Of a stretch of 54,600 nucleotides of DNA, positions 9,120 through 17,175 are shown piece after piece. The notes under the pieces were generated by a model, which did no database searches, was not told where the DNA came from, and saw nothing but the letters and a program-made list of their open reading frames with translations. Position 1 is the stretch's first letter, and the number at the start of each line of letters is the position of its first letter. The position numbers and the translations under genes were made by a program. The stretch comes from Brumimicrobium sp035497735 (GTDB taxonomy: Bacteria > Bacteroidota > Bacteroidia > Flavobacteriales_D > Crocinitomicaceae), in contig DATJCX010000012.1 of the NCBI GenBank assembly GCA_035497735.1, forward strand, positions 1 to 54,600, given 5' to 3'.

Positions 9120-11384
9120 CTATTTATTTTGTGAGTCTACGACTGCCACTTTAACCATATTAACAATTTCTCTAACGGAAGCACCTAATTGCAAGATGTG
9201 AATAGATTTTTTCATTCCTACTAAAATAGGTCCAATTGCATCCGATTCTGTCATTTCCTGTAACATCTTATAAGCGATATTTCCAGAAGAAAGATTTGGG
9301 AAAATAAAGGTATTCACTTCTTTATTCGCTAGTACAGAGAATGGGAATTTTTCATTCATCAACTCATTATTCAGGGCAAAATTCGCTTGTACCTCTCCGT
9401 CCACAATCAAAGTTGGGTATTTCTCATGAATTATTTTAGCAGCATCCGACATTTTCTTCGCATCTTTTCCTTGTCCTGAACCAAAGTTAGAATAAGAAAG
9501 CAAGGCGATTTTCGGTACGATTTTAAACCTTCTAATCGTCTTCGCGATGTAATTAGTCATGTCTGCAATTTCCTCTGCTGTTGGATCAAAATTCACTGTT
9601 GTATCTGCCAAGAAGATAGGTCCACGCTTTGTGATTAGGATGTACATCCCTGCCACACGTTTCACATCTTTTTGTACACCAATCACCTCAAGAGCAGGGC
9701 GCAATACATCAATATATTTTCTCGTTGCGCCAGAAATCATAGCATCAGCATCACCACTTTGTACCATCATAGCACCGAAGTAGTTACGCTCACGCATTAT
9801 CTTTTGCGATTCGTATTCTGTATATCCTTTTCTTTGTCTCAGTTGGAAAAATTCCTTTGCGTAGCGATCTAACTGTGCTTGTTCTGATTCTCCCTTAGGG
9901 TCTAAGATACTAACATCACCAAGGTCCATGTTGTATTCCTCAATCATGGCAAGAACTTTATCTTTTCTACCCAATAGAATTGGAATAGCCACTCCTTCTT
10001 CATACGCCGTTTGAGCAGCTTTCAACACGTTATAGTTATCTGCCTCAGCAAAAACAACACGTCTTGGATTACGTTCCGCTTTTTCGGTAATCGTATTCAT
10101 CAACTTATTGTCGATTCCTAAACGTTTCTTTAAAGTAGATTCGTATTCATCCCAGTCCGTAATTGGCGCCTTTGCTACACCTGACTCAATCGCTGCCCTT
10201 GCTACTGCAGGTGCAACATGATAAATCAATCGGTGGTCCAAAGGTTTTGGAATAAACTGATCTCTACCGAAGGTAATTCCTCTTTCTCCGTAAGCTTCGC
10301 TCACTTCTTCAGGAATAGACTCTTTGGCTAATTTTGAAATAGCATGAACAGCAGCTAATTTCATTTCTTCATTAATCGTCGTTGCTCTAACGTCTAGGGC
10401 TCCTCTAAAAATATAAGGGAAACCAAGTACGTTATTCACTTGGTTAGGATTGTCAGAACGACCCGTTGCCATAATAACATCTGGTCGCGCAGCCATAGCA
10501 TCTTCGTAAGTAATCTCAGGATCTGGATTTGCCAAAGCAAACACAATTGGATTATCCGCCATCGACCTCACCATCGCTTTACTCATCAATCCACCTTTGG
10601 ATAGACCGATAAATACATCCGCTCCTTTCAACTCATCTTGTAATGCTGTTGTTGTTGGGTGCGTAGCATATAAAACCTTTTCAGGAGACAATTCCTCTCT
10701 ATCTTTACTGATTAAACCTTTACTGTCGAACATGTAAATGTTTTCCAAAGTTGCACCTAAGGCACGGTATAGTCTTGCGCAACCCATTGCCGAAGCACCA
10801 GCACCAGAAATAACGATTTTTACGTCTTCAATTTTCTTTTCTGCTAATTCTAAAGCATTGATTAAACCAGCCGCAGAAATAATTGCGGTACCATGTTGGT
10901 CATCATGCATGATAGGAATATCCAACTCCTCTTTCAATCTTCTTTCAATTTCAAAAGCCTCAGGAGCTTTGATATCTTCTAGGTTAATTCCCCCAAAAGT
11001 TGGCGCCAAAGCTTTAACTGTTTGAATAAATAACTCTGGATCATTTGCATCCAATTCTATATCAAACACATCGATGTCTGCGAATATTTTAAACAGTAAT
11101 CCTTTTCCTTCCATCACTGGCTTAGAAGCTTCCGGACCTATGTTACCTAAACCAAGTACCGCAGTACCGTTGGTAATCACTCCCACTAAATTTCCTTTCG
11201 CCGTATATTTATAAACATCTTCGACATTTTCAGCAATCCTCAAACAAGGCTCAGCCACACCAGGTGAATAAGCTAAAGATAAATCTCTTTGTGAACTGTA
11301 TGGTTTTGTAGGAATCACTTCTATCTTCCCAGGTTTCCCTTGAGAATGGTAGTCTAAAGCATCTTGTTTTCTAATTTTAGCCAT
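9120..11384 (-). CDS. maeB: NADP-dependent malic enzyme, MaeB type with phosphotransacetylase-like domain
   Basis: This enzyme oxidatively decarboxylates malate to pyruvate and makes NADPH. From the start used here it has 754 residues. The malic enzyme domain (about 1-420) has SPGVAEPC (40-47), the DDQHGTAI motif and a nucleotide-binding segment with VISGAGASAMGCARL. The C-terminal half (about 430-754) resembles phosphotransacetylase but is regulatory in this family. An upstream ATG at 11402 would add six residues, MHKKTI. The ATG at 11384 is preferred because MAKIRKQDALDYH is the usual family start and because a promoter-like TATTTTTG at 11414-11421 would place transcription start at about 11406. 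It is the first gene of the operon with ruvA and sprA. Confidence 0.95.
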   Translation of the reverse strand: MAKIRKQDALDYHSQGKPGKIEVIPTKPYSSQRDLSLAYSPGVAEPCLRIAENVEDVYKYTAKGNLVGVITNGTAVLGLGNIGPEASKPVMEGKGLLFKIFADIDVFDIELDANDPELFIQTVKALAPTFGGINLEDIKAPEAFEIERRLKEELDIPIMHDDQHGTAIISAAGLINALELAEKKIEDVKIVISGAGASAMGCARLYRALGATLENIYMFDSKGLISKDREELSPEKVLYATHPTTTALQDELKGADVFIGLSKGGLMSKAMVRSMADNPIVFALANPDPEITYEDAMAARPDVIMATGRSDNPNQVNNVLGFPYIFRGALDVRATTINEEMKLAAVHAISKLAKESIPEEVSEAYGERGITFGRDQFIPKPLDHRLIYHVAPAVARAAIESGVAKAPITDWDEYESTLKKRLGIDNKLMNTITEKAERNPRRVVFAEADNYNVLKAAQTAYEEGVAIPILLGRKDKVLAMIEEYNMDLGDVSILDPKGESEQAQLDRYAKEFFQLRQRKGYTEYESQKIMRERNYFGAMMVQSGDADAMISGATRKYIDVLRPALEVIGVQKDVKRVAGMYILITKRGPIFLADTTVNFDPTAEEIADMTNYIAKTIRRFKIVPKIALLSYSNFGSGQGKDAKKMSDAAKIIHEKYPTLIVDGEVQANFALNNELMNEKFPFSVLANKEVNTFIFPNLSSGNIAYKMLQEMTESDAIGPILVGMKKSIHILQLGASVREIVNMVKVAVVDSQNK

Positions 11385-11773
11385 AATTGTTTTTTTATGC
11401 ATTAAGCAAGAGGCAAAAATAACAAAAATTAAGAAGTAATAATAAAGAAAGATGAATTAACAATTGCGAAATACGAATATAACAGTAGGAATAGGTGATA
11501 AATTACGAATTAGCAATGCTATATTCCAAATTGACGTAAATATAGGAGGTGGATGGGTATTTTTTATAGAACGACAATTCGAAACAATTTCACTTGCCCG
11601 ATTTAAATGTGAGCGTGAAGAGTGAGAAAAGAGGGGTCTTTCAGTTAATCATTTTACTAAACTATCACACAAACCGTCAACCTCCTTAACAAGCTGTGGG
11701 TAATTTAATTTAAAGTTAAAAATTATACCACTTAATCCGAAAAAAATTATCTTTACTTTTAAAATACGTAAAA
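11385..11773. other. Divergent intergenic region maeB / chaN-like gene
   Basis: The 389 bases carry the minus-strand promoter candidate for maeB and a weak plus-strand element (TATCTTTA, 11748-11755) 18 bases before the ChaN-like gene. Copies of an AATTRCGAAT motif lie at about 11461-11478 and 11501-11513. No open frame of interest is seen. Confidence 0.5.
11414..11421 (-). promoter_or_regulatory. Promoter -7 element of the maeB-ruvA-sprA operon
   Basis: The minus strand reads TATTTTTGC, a full match to TAnnTTTGC. A TTG at the normal -33 distance is not seen. The site lies 30 bases upstream of the chosen maeB ATG. Confidence 0.5.
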
Positions 11774-12643
11774 ATGAAAAACTTATTTTTGATTTTATTC
11801 CTATTCTCACTAGGTTTAACAACCCAAAAGGCTAATGCTCAGAACCCTGCTGCTTTTCAGATTTATAATCAAAAGGGGAAAAAAGTAAAAGTAAACGCTT
11901 TCTTAAAAGCTTTAGAAAACAATGACATCATCTTATTTGGTGAATTGCACGACAATCCTATTTCTCATTGGTTACAATTGAAGACTGCGCAGCACCTTTA
12001 TGGTAAATCACCTATTTCAATGGGAGCAGAAATGTTAGAAACACACCAACAAGAAGCACTGGACCAATACCTTAAAGGTGAAATTACACAAGCCGGATTG
12101 GATAGTTTGACTACACTTTGGCCGAATTACAAAACAGATTATAAACCACTGGTGGACTTTTCAAAGAAAAATCAAATTCCTTTTGTAGCAACGAATATTC
12201 CTAGAGAATACGCGAGTTACGTTTATAGAAATGGCTTAGAGGCTCTAGAGAACTACTTGGATTCGGCAACTAAAAGAGAGGTGGCACCACTTCCTATTGC
12301 TTACGACCCAAACTTATCCAACTATAAAGCAATGTCAGATATGATGGCACATGCGCCCAATCCGAATTTACCAAAAGCACAGGCAATAAAAGATGCGACA
12401 ATGGCTTATTTTATTTTGCAACACATCAAGGAACACCCTAAATTATTTTTGCATTTCAATGGCGATTACCACAGCAAAAACTATGAAGGAATTTATTGGT
12501 ACTTGAAAAATGCGGATGATAATCTTAAAATCATTACAATTTCAACAGTAGAACAAGGAAATGTTCACCAATTAGAAGAAGCTTATAAAGGACAAGCAGA
12601 TTTTATCTTGGTCGTTGATTCAGAAATGACTAAAACACATTAA
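11774..12643 (+). CDS. ChaN-like haem-binding lipoprotein-family protein
   Basis: This is a 289-residue exported protein with a signal peptide (about 1-22, cleavage after ANAQ). The mature part has the ChaN family signature (PF04187, haem-binding uptake, Tiki-like fold): DIILFGELHDNPISHWLQ near residues 51-68 with the conserved Glu57, His59 and His65, then the segment PFVATNIPREYASYV and a late LHFNGDYHSKNYEGI. ChaN binds haem between monomers and is linked to iron uptake. No lipobox cysteine follows the signal peptide, so this form is probably soluble in the periplasm. The stop codon abuts the ATG of the next gene directly, so the two are translated from one message. Confidence 0.85.
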   Translation: MKNLFLILFLFSLGLTTQKANAQNPAAFQIYNQKGKKVKVNAFLKALENNDIILFGELHDNPISHWLQLKTAQHLYGKSPISMGAEMLETHQQEALDQYLKGEITQAGLDSLTTLWPNYKTDYKPLVDFSKKNQIPFVATNIPREYASYVYRNGLEALENYLDSATKREVAPLPIAYDPNLSNYKAMSDMMAHAPNPNLPKAQAIKDATMAYFILQHIKEHPKLFLHFNGDYHSKNYEGIYWYLKNADDNLKIITISTVEQGNVHQLEEAYKGQADFILVVDSEMTKTH

Positions 12644-13561
12644 ATGTTACCAAAGCACCTTCAAAAAGGCGATACCATTGCTATAATTGCACCAGCAAAA
12701 AAGATTGAAAAAGAATATATAGAATTCGCCGTTCAAATTTTTGAAAACTGGGGCTATAAGGTGCTGATTTCCCCACATTGTATCGGTGAAAATAATTACT
12801 TTTCAGGAACGATTGCAGAAAGAACTTCCGACCTACAATGGGCTATTGACCATAAGGAAATAAAAGCAATCATATGCGCACGTGGTGGATATGGTTGTAT
12901 TCAAATTTTAGACTTGGTAAACTGGGAAAGATTCACCCAACACCCAAAATGGATTGCAGGATTTTCAGATGTAACAATCTTCCACCAATTTCTTACAAAA
13001 ATGGAGATTGCAAGTATTCACGCGACCATGCCTTTAAACTTTAGACAAAATTCAACAGCCGCTCTATCTACTTTACGTCAAGCTTTAGAAGGGGAAGCAA
13101 TTTCTTATGAATGGGAAAGTAGCGTTAGCAATCAAACAGGTAACGCAACAGGGGAAATCACAGGAGGAAATCTGGCTGTACTATGTGGATTGATTGGGAC
13201 TGTGCATCAACCAGACTTTAGCAACAAAATTCTATTTTTAGAAGATGTAGGCGAAGCACTTTACGCTATTGATAGAAGTCTATACCAACTTTCACTAGCA
13301 GGCGTACTCGACCAAATAAGTGGTTTAATCGTTGGGGATTTTAGTGGAATAAAAGATACAAGTCCAGCCTATAGTATGAGTTTAGCAGAAGTAATACTGC
13401 CACACTTTAAAAACAGAAGTATCCCTATAAGTTTTGACTTCCCAGCAGGACATTGCGATGACAACAGAGCCTTGATTTTTGGAAAGAAAATAAACTTGGT
13501 GGTCGAAGAGAATAAATCAACACTCACTACAGAGACTGCTGAGAGCAATCTCAAAGTTTAA
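12644..13561 (+). CDS. LD-carboxypeptidase (peptidase S66)
   Basis: This 305-residue protein is the usual length for cytoplasmic LD-carboxypeptidases, which remove the terminal D-alanine from murein tetrapeptides during peptidoglycan recycling. Family marks are GDTIAIIAPAKK near the start (residues 9-20), ICARGGYGC (77-85), the nucleophile elbow GFSD with Ser108, FLEDVGE carrying the acidic residue (198-204) and FPAGHCDDN with the catalytic His270. No signal peptide is present. It directly follows the ChaN-like gene with no gap. The short gap to the convergent ssb shows no clear terminator. Confidence 0.93.
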   Translation: MLPKHLQKGDTIAIIAPAKKIEKEYIEFAVQIFENWGYKVLISPHCIGENNYFSGTIAERTSDLQWAIDHKEIKAIICARGGYGCIQILDLVNWERFTQHPKWIAGFSDVTIFHQFLTKMEIASIHATMPLNFRQNSTAALSTLRQALEGEAISYEWESSVSNQTGNATGEITGGNLAVLCGLIGTVHQPDFSNKILFLEDVGEALYAIDRSLYQLSLAGVLDQISGLIVGDFSGIKDTSPAYSMSLAEVILPHFKNRSIPISFDFPAGHCDDNRALIFGKKINLVVEENKSTLTTETAESNLKV

Positions 13562-13602
13562 GAGAGAATTGATAATTGGTTTACTCTATTAATGAGAATA
13601 AA

Positions 13603-14043
13603 TTAAAAGTCTCCTTCGTCTATCGTAAAGTCTTCAAATTCTTCACCGTCTTCCTCATAACTATCATCAGCACCCCCATCGATGCTACTAAAACCAATGT
13701 TTTTACTTAAACGCAGGATATTTGTTTTAGAGATATTCAGCCGAATTTCGGTCTTAATTGCTCCATCTTCTTGCTGAAAAGCTTTAGCATAAGGCGTACC
13801 GATTAGTTCAACGAGTGTACCGCTCTTCAAGAAGTCCATAATACGCATATTTGCACCTTCTTTCTTCCAAATTGTACAGTTGACCCACACCGTTTTCGTG
13901 CGTGATTCCCCTGTTCTCTTATCTCTCCAATTCTTATTGTGCGCTACCGGAAAGTTGATTGCAATAACTCCTCTTTCCATTTTTCTAACGCTCGCATCTT
14001 TTCCAAGATTTCCTATTAGTCGTGTTTCAAAAACTGTTGCCAT
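13603..14043 (-). CDS. ssb: Single-stranded DNA-binding protein (housekeeping SSB)
   Basis: This 146-residue protein is an OB-fold SSB that coats single-stranded DNA during replication and repair. The fold is shown by ETRLIGNLGKDASVR at the start, AINFPVAHNKNW, and WVNCTIWKK followed by LKSGTLVELIGTPYAK. It ends in an acidic tail (about residues 125-146) finishing DEGDF, which corresponds to the protein-interaction tip. This tail marks it as the likely housekeeping SSB, unlike the three tailless paralogues at 49944-51135. It is transcribed alone and is convergent with the LD-carboxypeptidase gene. Confidence 0.93.
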   Translation of the reverse strand: MATVFETRLIGNLGKDASVRKMERGVIAINFPVAHNKNWRDKRTGESRTKTVWVNCTIWKKEGANMRIMDFLKSGTLVELIGTPYAKAFQQEDGAIKTEIRLNISKTNILRLSKNIGFSSIDGGADDSYEEDGEEFEDFTIDEGDF

Positions 14044-14406
14044 GTAGTTTGTATTTTTCTATTTGAAATTAAGTGTAAATGTTATAATAAAGGAACTAAT
14101 ATAAAAATCAATTGCGAATTAACAACATCATAGAATAATAATTTTCTAAATTGAAGGGACGAAAGGCTTATTGTCACGAACAAGTAAGAGCTTATGCCTT
14201 ATATTTCAATGAATGATTTTTGAACTGAAACTTGTAGAAATGGAAGAAGCTCCTAACTCGTCGAAGGAGATTTCTGACACTTTTTTAGATTTTATGAGAA
14301 AAATAGAAGCGAAATATACAGTTGCTAGTCTTTTTACCAACCATTGTTTATGAAAAACGTGATCGGTTTACTAATATTCTGTGCCGATGGAAATGGTGGA
14401 ATTAGA
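14044..14406. other. Intergenic region between ssb and pth
   Basis: In 363 bases the only coding candidate is one 46-codon plus-strand frame, listed separately. A CAATTGCGAATTAAC motif occurs at about 14109-14123. No clear terminator or promoter is visible. Confidence 0.4.
14213..14353 (+). CDS. Possible small ORF, 46 residues, unrecognised
   Basis: An ATG at 14213 opens a frame of 46 codons ending TGA at 14351-14353. It begins MIFELKLVEMEEAPNSSKEI and continues with a charged helical stretch (FLDFMRKIEAKY). There is no signal peptide or membrane segment. An in-frame TGA lies immediately before the ATG, so the frame cannot be longer at that end. It resembles no family I know. It could be a real small protein, a gene remnant or chance. 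Confidence 0.2.
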   Translation: MIFELKLVEMEEAPNSSKEISDTFLDFMRKIEAKYTVASLFTNHCL

Positions 14407-15027
14407 CTATTTATTATTCCATTCGGACATCGTACGACTCAATCCTATAGTCGAAAATCCTTTAATAAACTCCTTTGCAACTTTGATTCGTTCTTCCATG
14501 GTCGTCAGTTCCTCTTCGCCCCATTCACCGAGAACATAGTCCACTTGCTGTCCTTTACCAAATTCATTTCCTACACCAAAGCGTAAGCGTGCAAAGCCTT
14601 GTGTATTTAGCTTTTCTTGAATGTCTTTGAGACCATTGTGACCGCCATCGCTACCTTTACCGCGCATTCTTAGTTTTCCGAATGGCAATGCTAGGTCATC
14701 AGTAATAACCAATAAGTTTTCAATAGAAATTTTCTCTTGTTGCAAGTAATAGTTCACTGCTTTTCCACTTAAATTCATGTAAGTGTTCGGTTTGACCAAA
14801 ATCAAGGTTCTTCCTTTCCATTTAACTTCGGCTACATCCGCTAACTTTAAGGTTTCAAAAGTACCCTTGCGTTCCTTAGCTAAAGATTCTACGACTTTAA
14901 AGCCGATGTTATGTCTCGTATTTGCGTATTTTTCACCTGGATTTCCTAAACCTACAATCAAATATTTCATCGTGTAATCTATCTTTTCTTCTTCCTGCTT
15001 CTTTTTCTTAAAAAACCATCTTAACAT
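14407..15027 (-). CDS. pth: Peptidyl-tRNA hydrolase
   Basis: This enzyme recycles peptidyl-tRNA by cleaving the ester to free the tRNA. The protein has 206 residues from the first ATG. The core starts at MKYLIVGLGNPGEKYANTRHNIGF (residues 20-43), which holds the conserved Asn and catalytic His of the NTRHNIGF motif. Later marks are VKPNTYMNLSG and the GSDGGHNGLKDI motif. The first 19 residues form a basic segment (MLRWFFKKKK...) not needed by the family, so the true start could be the ATG at 14970. The longer start is kept because it lies only 14 bases after the upstream response-regulator gene, which suggests translational coupling. Confidence 0.93.
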   Translation of the reverse strand: MLRWFFKKKKQEEEKIDYTMKYLIVGLGNPGEKYANTRHNIGFKVVESLAKERKGTFETLKLADVAEVKWKGRTLILVKPNTYMNLSGKAVNYYLQQEKISIENLLVITDDLALPFGKLRMRGKGSDGGHNGLKDIQEKLNTQGFARLRFGVGNEFGKGQQVDYVLGEWGEEELTTMEERIKVAKEFIKGFSTIGLSRTMSEWNNK

Positions 15028-15041
15028 ACTGGTGCCGTCTT

Positions 15042-16211
15042 TTATCCTCTTGGATTAGAGAATGTATTTACATCAAACCCTGTAATTTCGTGATCACAAA
15101 GAATCACCATACGTTCAACGATATTTCTTAATTCACGGATATTTCCTGACCAATTTGTATTTTTCAATGCTTCTAGGGCATCATCTGAGAATTTTTTACG
15201 TGGAATGCCATGTTCTGCGCAAGTCATCGATAAAAAATGTTCTGCCAGCAATGGAATGTCGTCTTCTCTTTCATTCAAGGTAGGAACATGAATTAAAATC
15301 ACGCTCAATCTATGGTATAAGTCCTCACGGAAGTTTCCGTTTTTAATTTCCTCTCTTAAATTTTTATTCGTCGCTGCTACGATACGTGGATTCACCTTAA
15401 TATTCTTCTCTCCTCCTACTCGTTGGATGACATTTTCTTGTAAAGCTCTCAACACTTTTGCTTGTGCCGAAGCGCTCATATCTCCAATTTCATCTAGGAA
15501 TAAAGTACCGTTAGTGGCCAATTCAAACTTTCCTTTTCTTTGCTTAACAGCAGAAGTAAAAGCTCCCTTTTCGTGACCAAACAATTCACTTTCAATCAAT
15601 TCTGTCGGTATAGCCGCACAATTCACCTCAATAAAAGGTTCATCTTTTCTCGGACTATTATCATGTAATGACTGCGCTACCAATTCTTTTCCGGTTCCGT
15701 TTTCACCAGTAATTAGGACACGCGCTTCACTTGGACCAACCTTTTCAATCATTTCCTTTATTCGGATGATAGCTTCAGTTTCACCAATGATAGAAGAGCC
15801 TCTAAAACGTTGAACGGCTTTCTTTAAAACCTTCTTTTCTTCGATTAAAGTAGCCTTATCACCAGCATTTCTAACCGTCACTAAAATACGGTTTAAATCC
15901 AAAGGTTTTTCGATAAAATCAAAAGCCCCTAACTTAATTGCTTCTACTGCAGTTTCGATATTACCGTGACCGGAAATCATCACTATAGGACTCTCTACTT
16001 TTTCCTTTTGAAGTTCTGTCAAAACTTCAATACCATCCATTTTAGGCATCTTGATATCACAGAAAATTAAGTCGTAGTAACCTGCTAAAGCTTTCTCAAG
16101 ACCTTCCTTTCCGTCTTCAGCCTCGTCAACTTCAAAATCTTCATATTCTAATATCTCTTTCAACGCTCTACGAATACTTTTTTCGTCGTCAATAATTAAA
16201 ATTTTGCCCAT
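15042..16211 (-). CDS. Sigma-54 activator-type response regulator without DNA-binding domain
   Basis: A 389-residue two-domain protein. The receiver domain (1-115) has the acidic pair Asp8-Asp9, phosphoacceptor Asp52, Ser80 and Lys102. The AAA+ domain (about 138-372) has Walker A GENGTGKE (170-177), Walker B LFLDEIGD (237-244) and an arginine-finger region. Phosphorylation should drive the ATPase that opens sigma-54 promoters. Two oddities: the loop that touches sigma-54 reads GAFTSA (216-221) rather than GAFTGA, and the protein ends just after the AAA+ lid, with no Fis-type helix-turn-helix. It probably acts without its own DNA site or through a partner. No sensor kinase gene is adjacent. 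pth follows by 14 bases. Confidence 0.9.
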   Translation of the reverse strand: MGKILIIDDEKSIRRALKEILEYEDFEVDEAEDGKEGLEKALAGYYDLIFCDIKMPKMDGIEVLTELQKEKVESPIVMISGHGNIETAVEAIKLGAFDFIEKPLDLNRILVTVRNAGDKATLIEEKKVLKKAVQRFRGSSIIGETEAIIRIKEMIEKVGPSEARVLITGENGTGKELVAQSLHDNSPRKDEPFIEVNCAAIPTELIESELFGHEKGAFTSAVKQRKGKFELATNGTLFLDEIGDMSASAQAKVLRALQENVIQRVGGEKNIKVNPRIVAATNKNLREEIKNGNFREDLYHRLSVILIHVPTLNEREDDIPLLAEHFLSMTCAEHGIPRKKFSDDALEALKNTNWSGNIRELRNIVERMVILCDHEITGFDVNTFSNPRG

Positions 16212-16237
16212 ATTCTTTTAAATGAAATGATAAGAGA

Positions 16238-16245
16238 CAAAGTTA
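16238..16245 (-). promoter_or_regulatory. Promoter -7 element of the response regulator-pth unit
   Basis: The minus strand reads TAACTTTG, matching TAnnTTTG, 27 bases before the response-regulator ATG. A TTG lies 13 bases upstream, which is shorter than the usual 17-23 spacing. Confidence 0.4.
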
Positions 16246-16447
16246 ATATTTTTAATCACAAGAATAAAGATTATTAACTCAATTACGAATGTGACAGAAG
16301 AGCTAATAGAATGAAACAATAAATAAAACTAATGAGAAACAAGGAGAATCATAATTTTAAAAAGTTTTGCTCGTTGAAATAATGCATTACACAAAACCAA
16401 AAGGCTGTCGGGTTGTTTTATTATTAAACCAGAATTTTGGCTACTTA

Positions 16448-16570
16448 TAAAACAAATAATCCACGGCACACATTATGTCTCGTGGATTATGATAGTAGTA
16501 AGCTGTAATAACTTTAAGTAGGTATAAAGTGATAGTAGAATAGATTGATCAGCACTTTAGTCGTTAAACA
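16448..16570 (-). ncRNA. Candidate small RNA 2
   Basis: The minus strand has TATATTTGTACC beginning with the -7-like element at 16577-16584, the same twelve bases as at candidate small RNA 1. A transcript from about 16570 would end at a 10-bp perfect stem (ATAATCCACG at 16456-16465 against CGTGGATTAT at 16481-16490), followed on the minus strand by TTGTTTTAT. The predicted length is about 120 nt. No -33 element is seen at the usual distance and no known RNA family is recognised. Confidence 0.38.
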
Positions 16571-16873
16571 CAGGTACAAATATATATCATATATCTGCAT
16601 TTTTTATAGGGGGATACCCTTGTTTTTCACTTTATTTTCAAATATTCGACGATTAATACTGTGATTTAGACAATAGGATAAGCAAAATCATAGATGAATG
16701 AATCAAGTAAAACAATAATTAATACATTTCTAGCAACTGAATATCAATGGTTTTTGAAAATATTGTTGGTTGTTTTTATGGTTTATCAACATTTCTTTAT
16801 GGAAACAAACAAGCTTAAAACTTTTTTTTTATTAAAAAAGTTACTACTTTGCTAGAAACCATAAATTTAGATC

Positions 16874-17059
16874 ATGATTGAACTAAGCAAACAGATTTTG
16901 ACAAAAGTTAGTTTTGATAGTAGTTTATTTCAAAAGGAACTCGAGAAAGCTGTTAAGTGGATTAGTAAGTCAGAAGATTTACAATCCTTTAAAGATTGGT
17001 GTTTAATTGAATTTGGACACCGTTATCCTTCGATACTGAAGAAGGTATTTAAAATGTAA
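16874..17059 (+). CDS. Small conserved-looking hypothetical protein, 61 residues
   Basis: The protein begins MIELSKQILTKVSFDSSLF and continues with an amphipathic helix (KELEKAVKWI) and a second helical part with WCLIEFGHRYPSILKKVF. I recall similar 60-residue proteins of unknown function in other Flavobacteriia with the pattern ILxKVSFDxxLFxKEL...W, but cannot check this. There is no signal peptide, membrane segment or metal motif. A near-promoter TACTACTTTGC lies at 16842-16852, and a strong terminator follows 12 bases after the stop. That layout, a lone gene with its own promoter and terminator, supports a real gene. Confidence 0.75.
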   Translation: MIELSKQILTKVSFDSSLFQKELEKAVKWISKSEDLQSFKDWCLIEFGHRYPSILKKVFKM

Positions 17060-17071
17060 TATTGTTTAATG

Positions 17072-17095
17072 TGGGGGCTTGGCCCCCATTTTTAT
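17072..17095 (+). terminator. Intrinsic terminator after the 61-residue protein
   Basis: A 7-bp GC-rich stem (TGGGGGC at 17072-17078 against GCCCCCA at 17082-17088) with a three-base loop, followed by TTTTT. Confidence 0.85.
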
Positions 17096-17175
17096 TGCAT
17101 ATTATTACCTGAAATTTCAATATAAGAATAAGGATTTACAGTAAAGTTCTGAATACATCCTTTATACAAGGTCAG

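Larger units (their letters stand above)
16212..16873. other. Long intergenic region with a small-RNA candidate
   Basis: The 662 bases contain no convincing protein gene. They hold the promoter of the response regulator (16238-16245), a CAATTACGAATGTGAC motif (about 16280-16295), candidate small RNA 2 (16448-16570), an AATATTCGAC element (16641-16650) followed 21 bases later by TTAGAC, and an A/T-rich hairpin just before the small ORF at 16874. Confidence 0.5.

Noticed and set aside
14344..14586. Plus-strand frame of 80 codons at the end of pth
   Set aside because: Most of it is antisense to the conserved pth sequence and it has no recognisable features.
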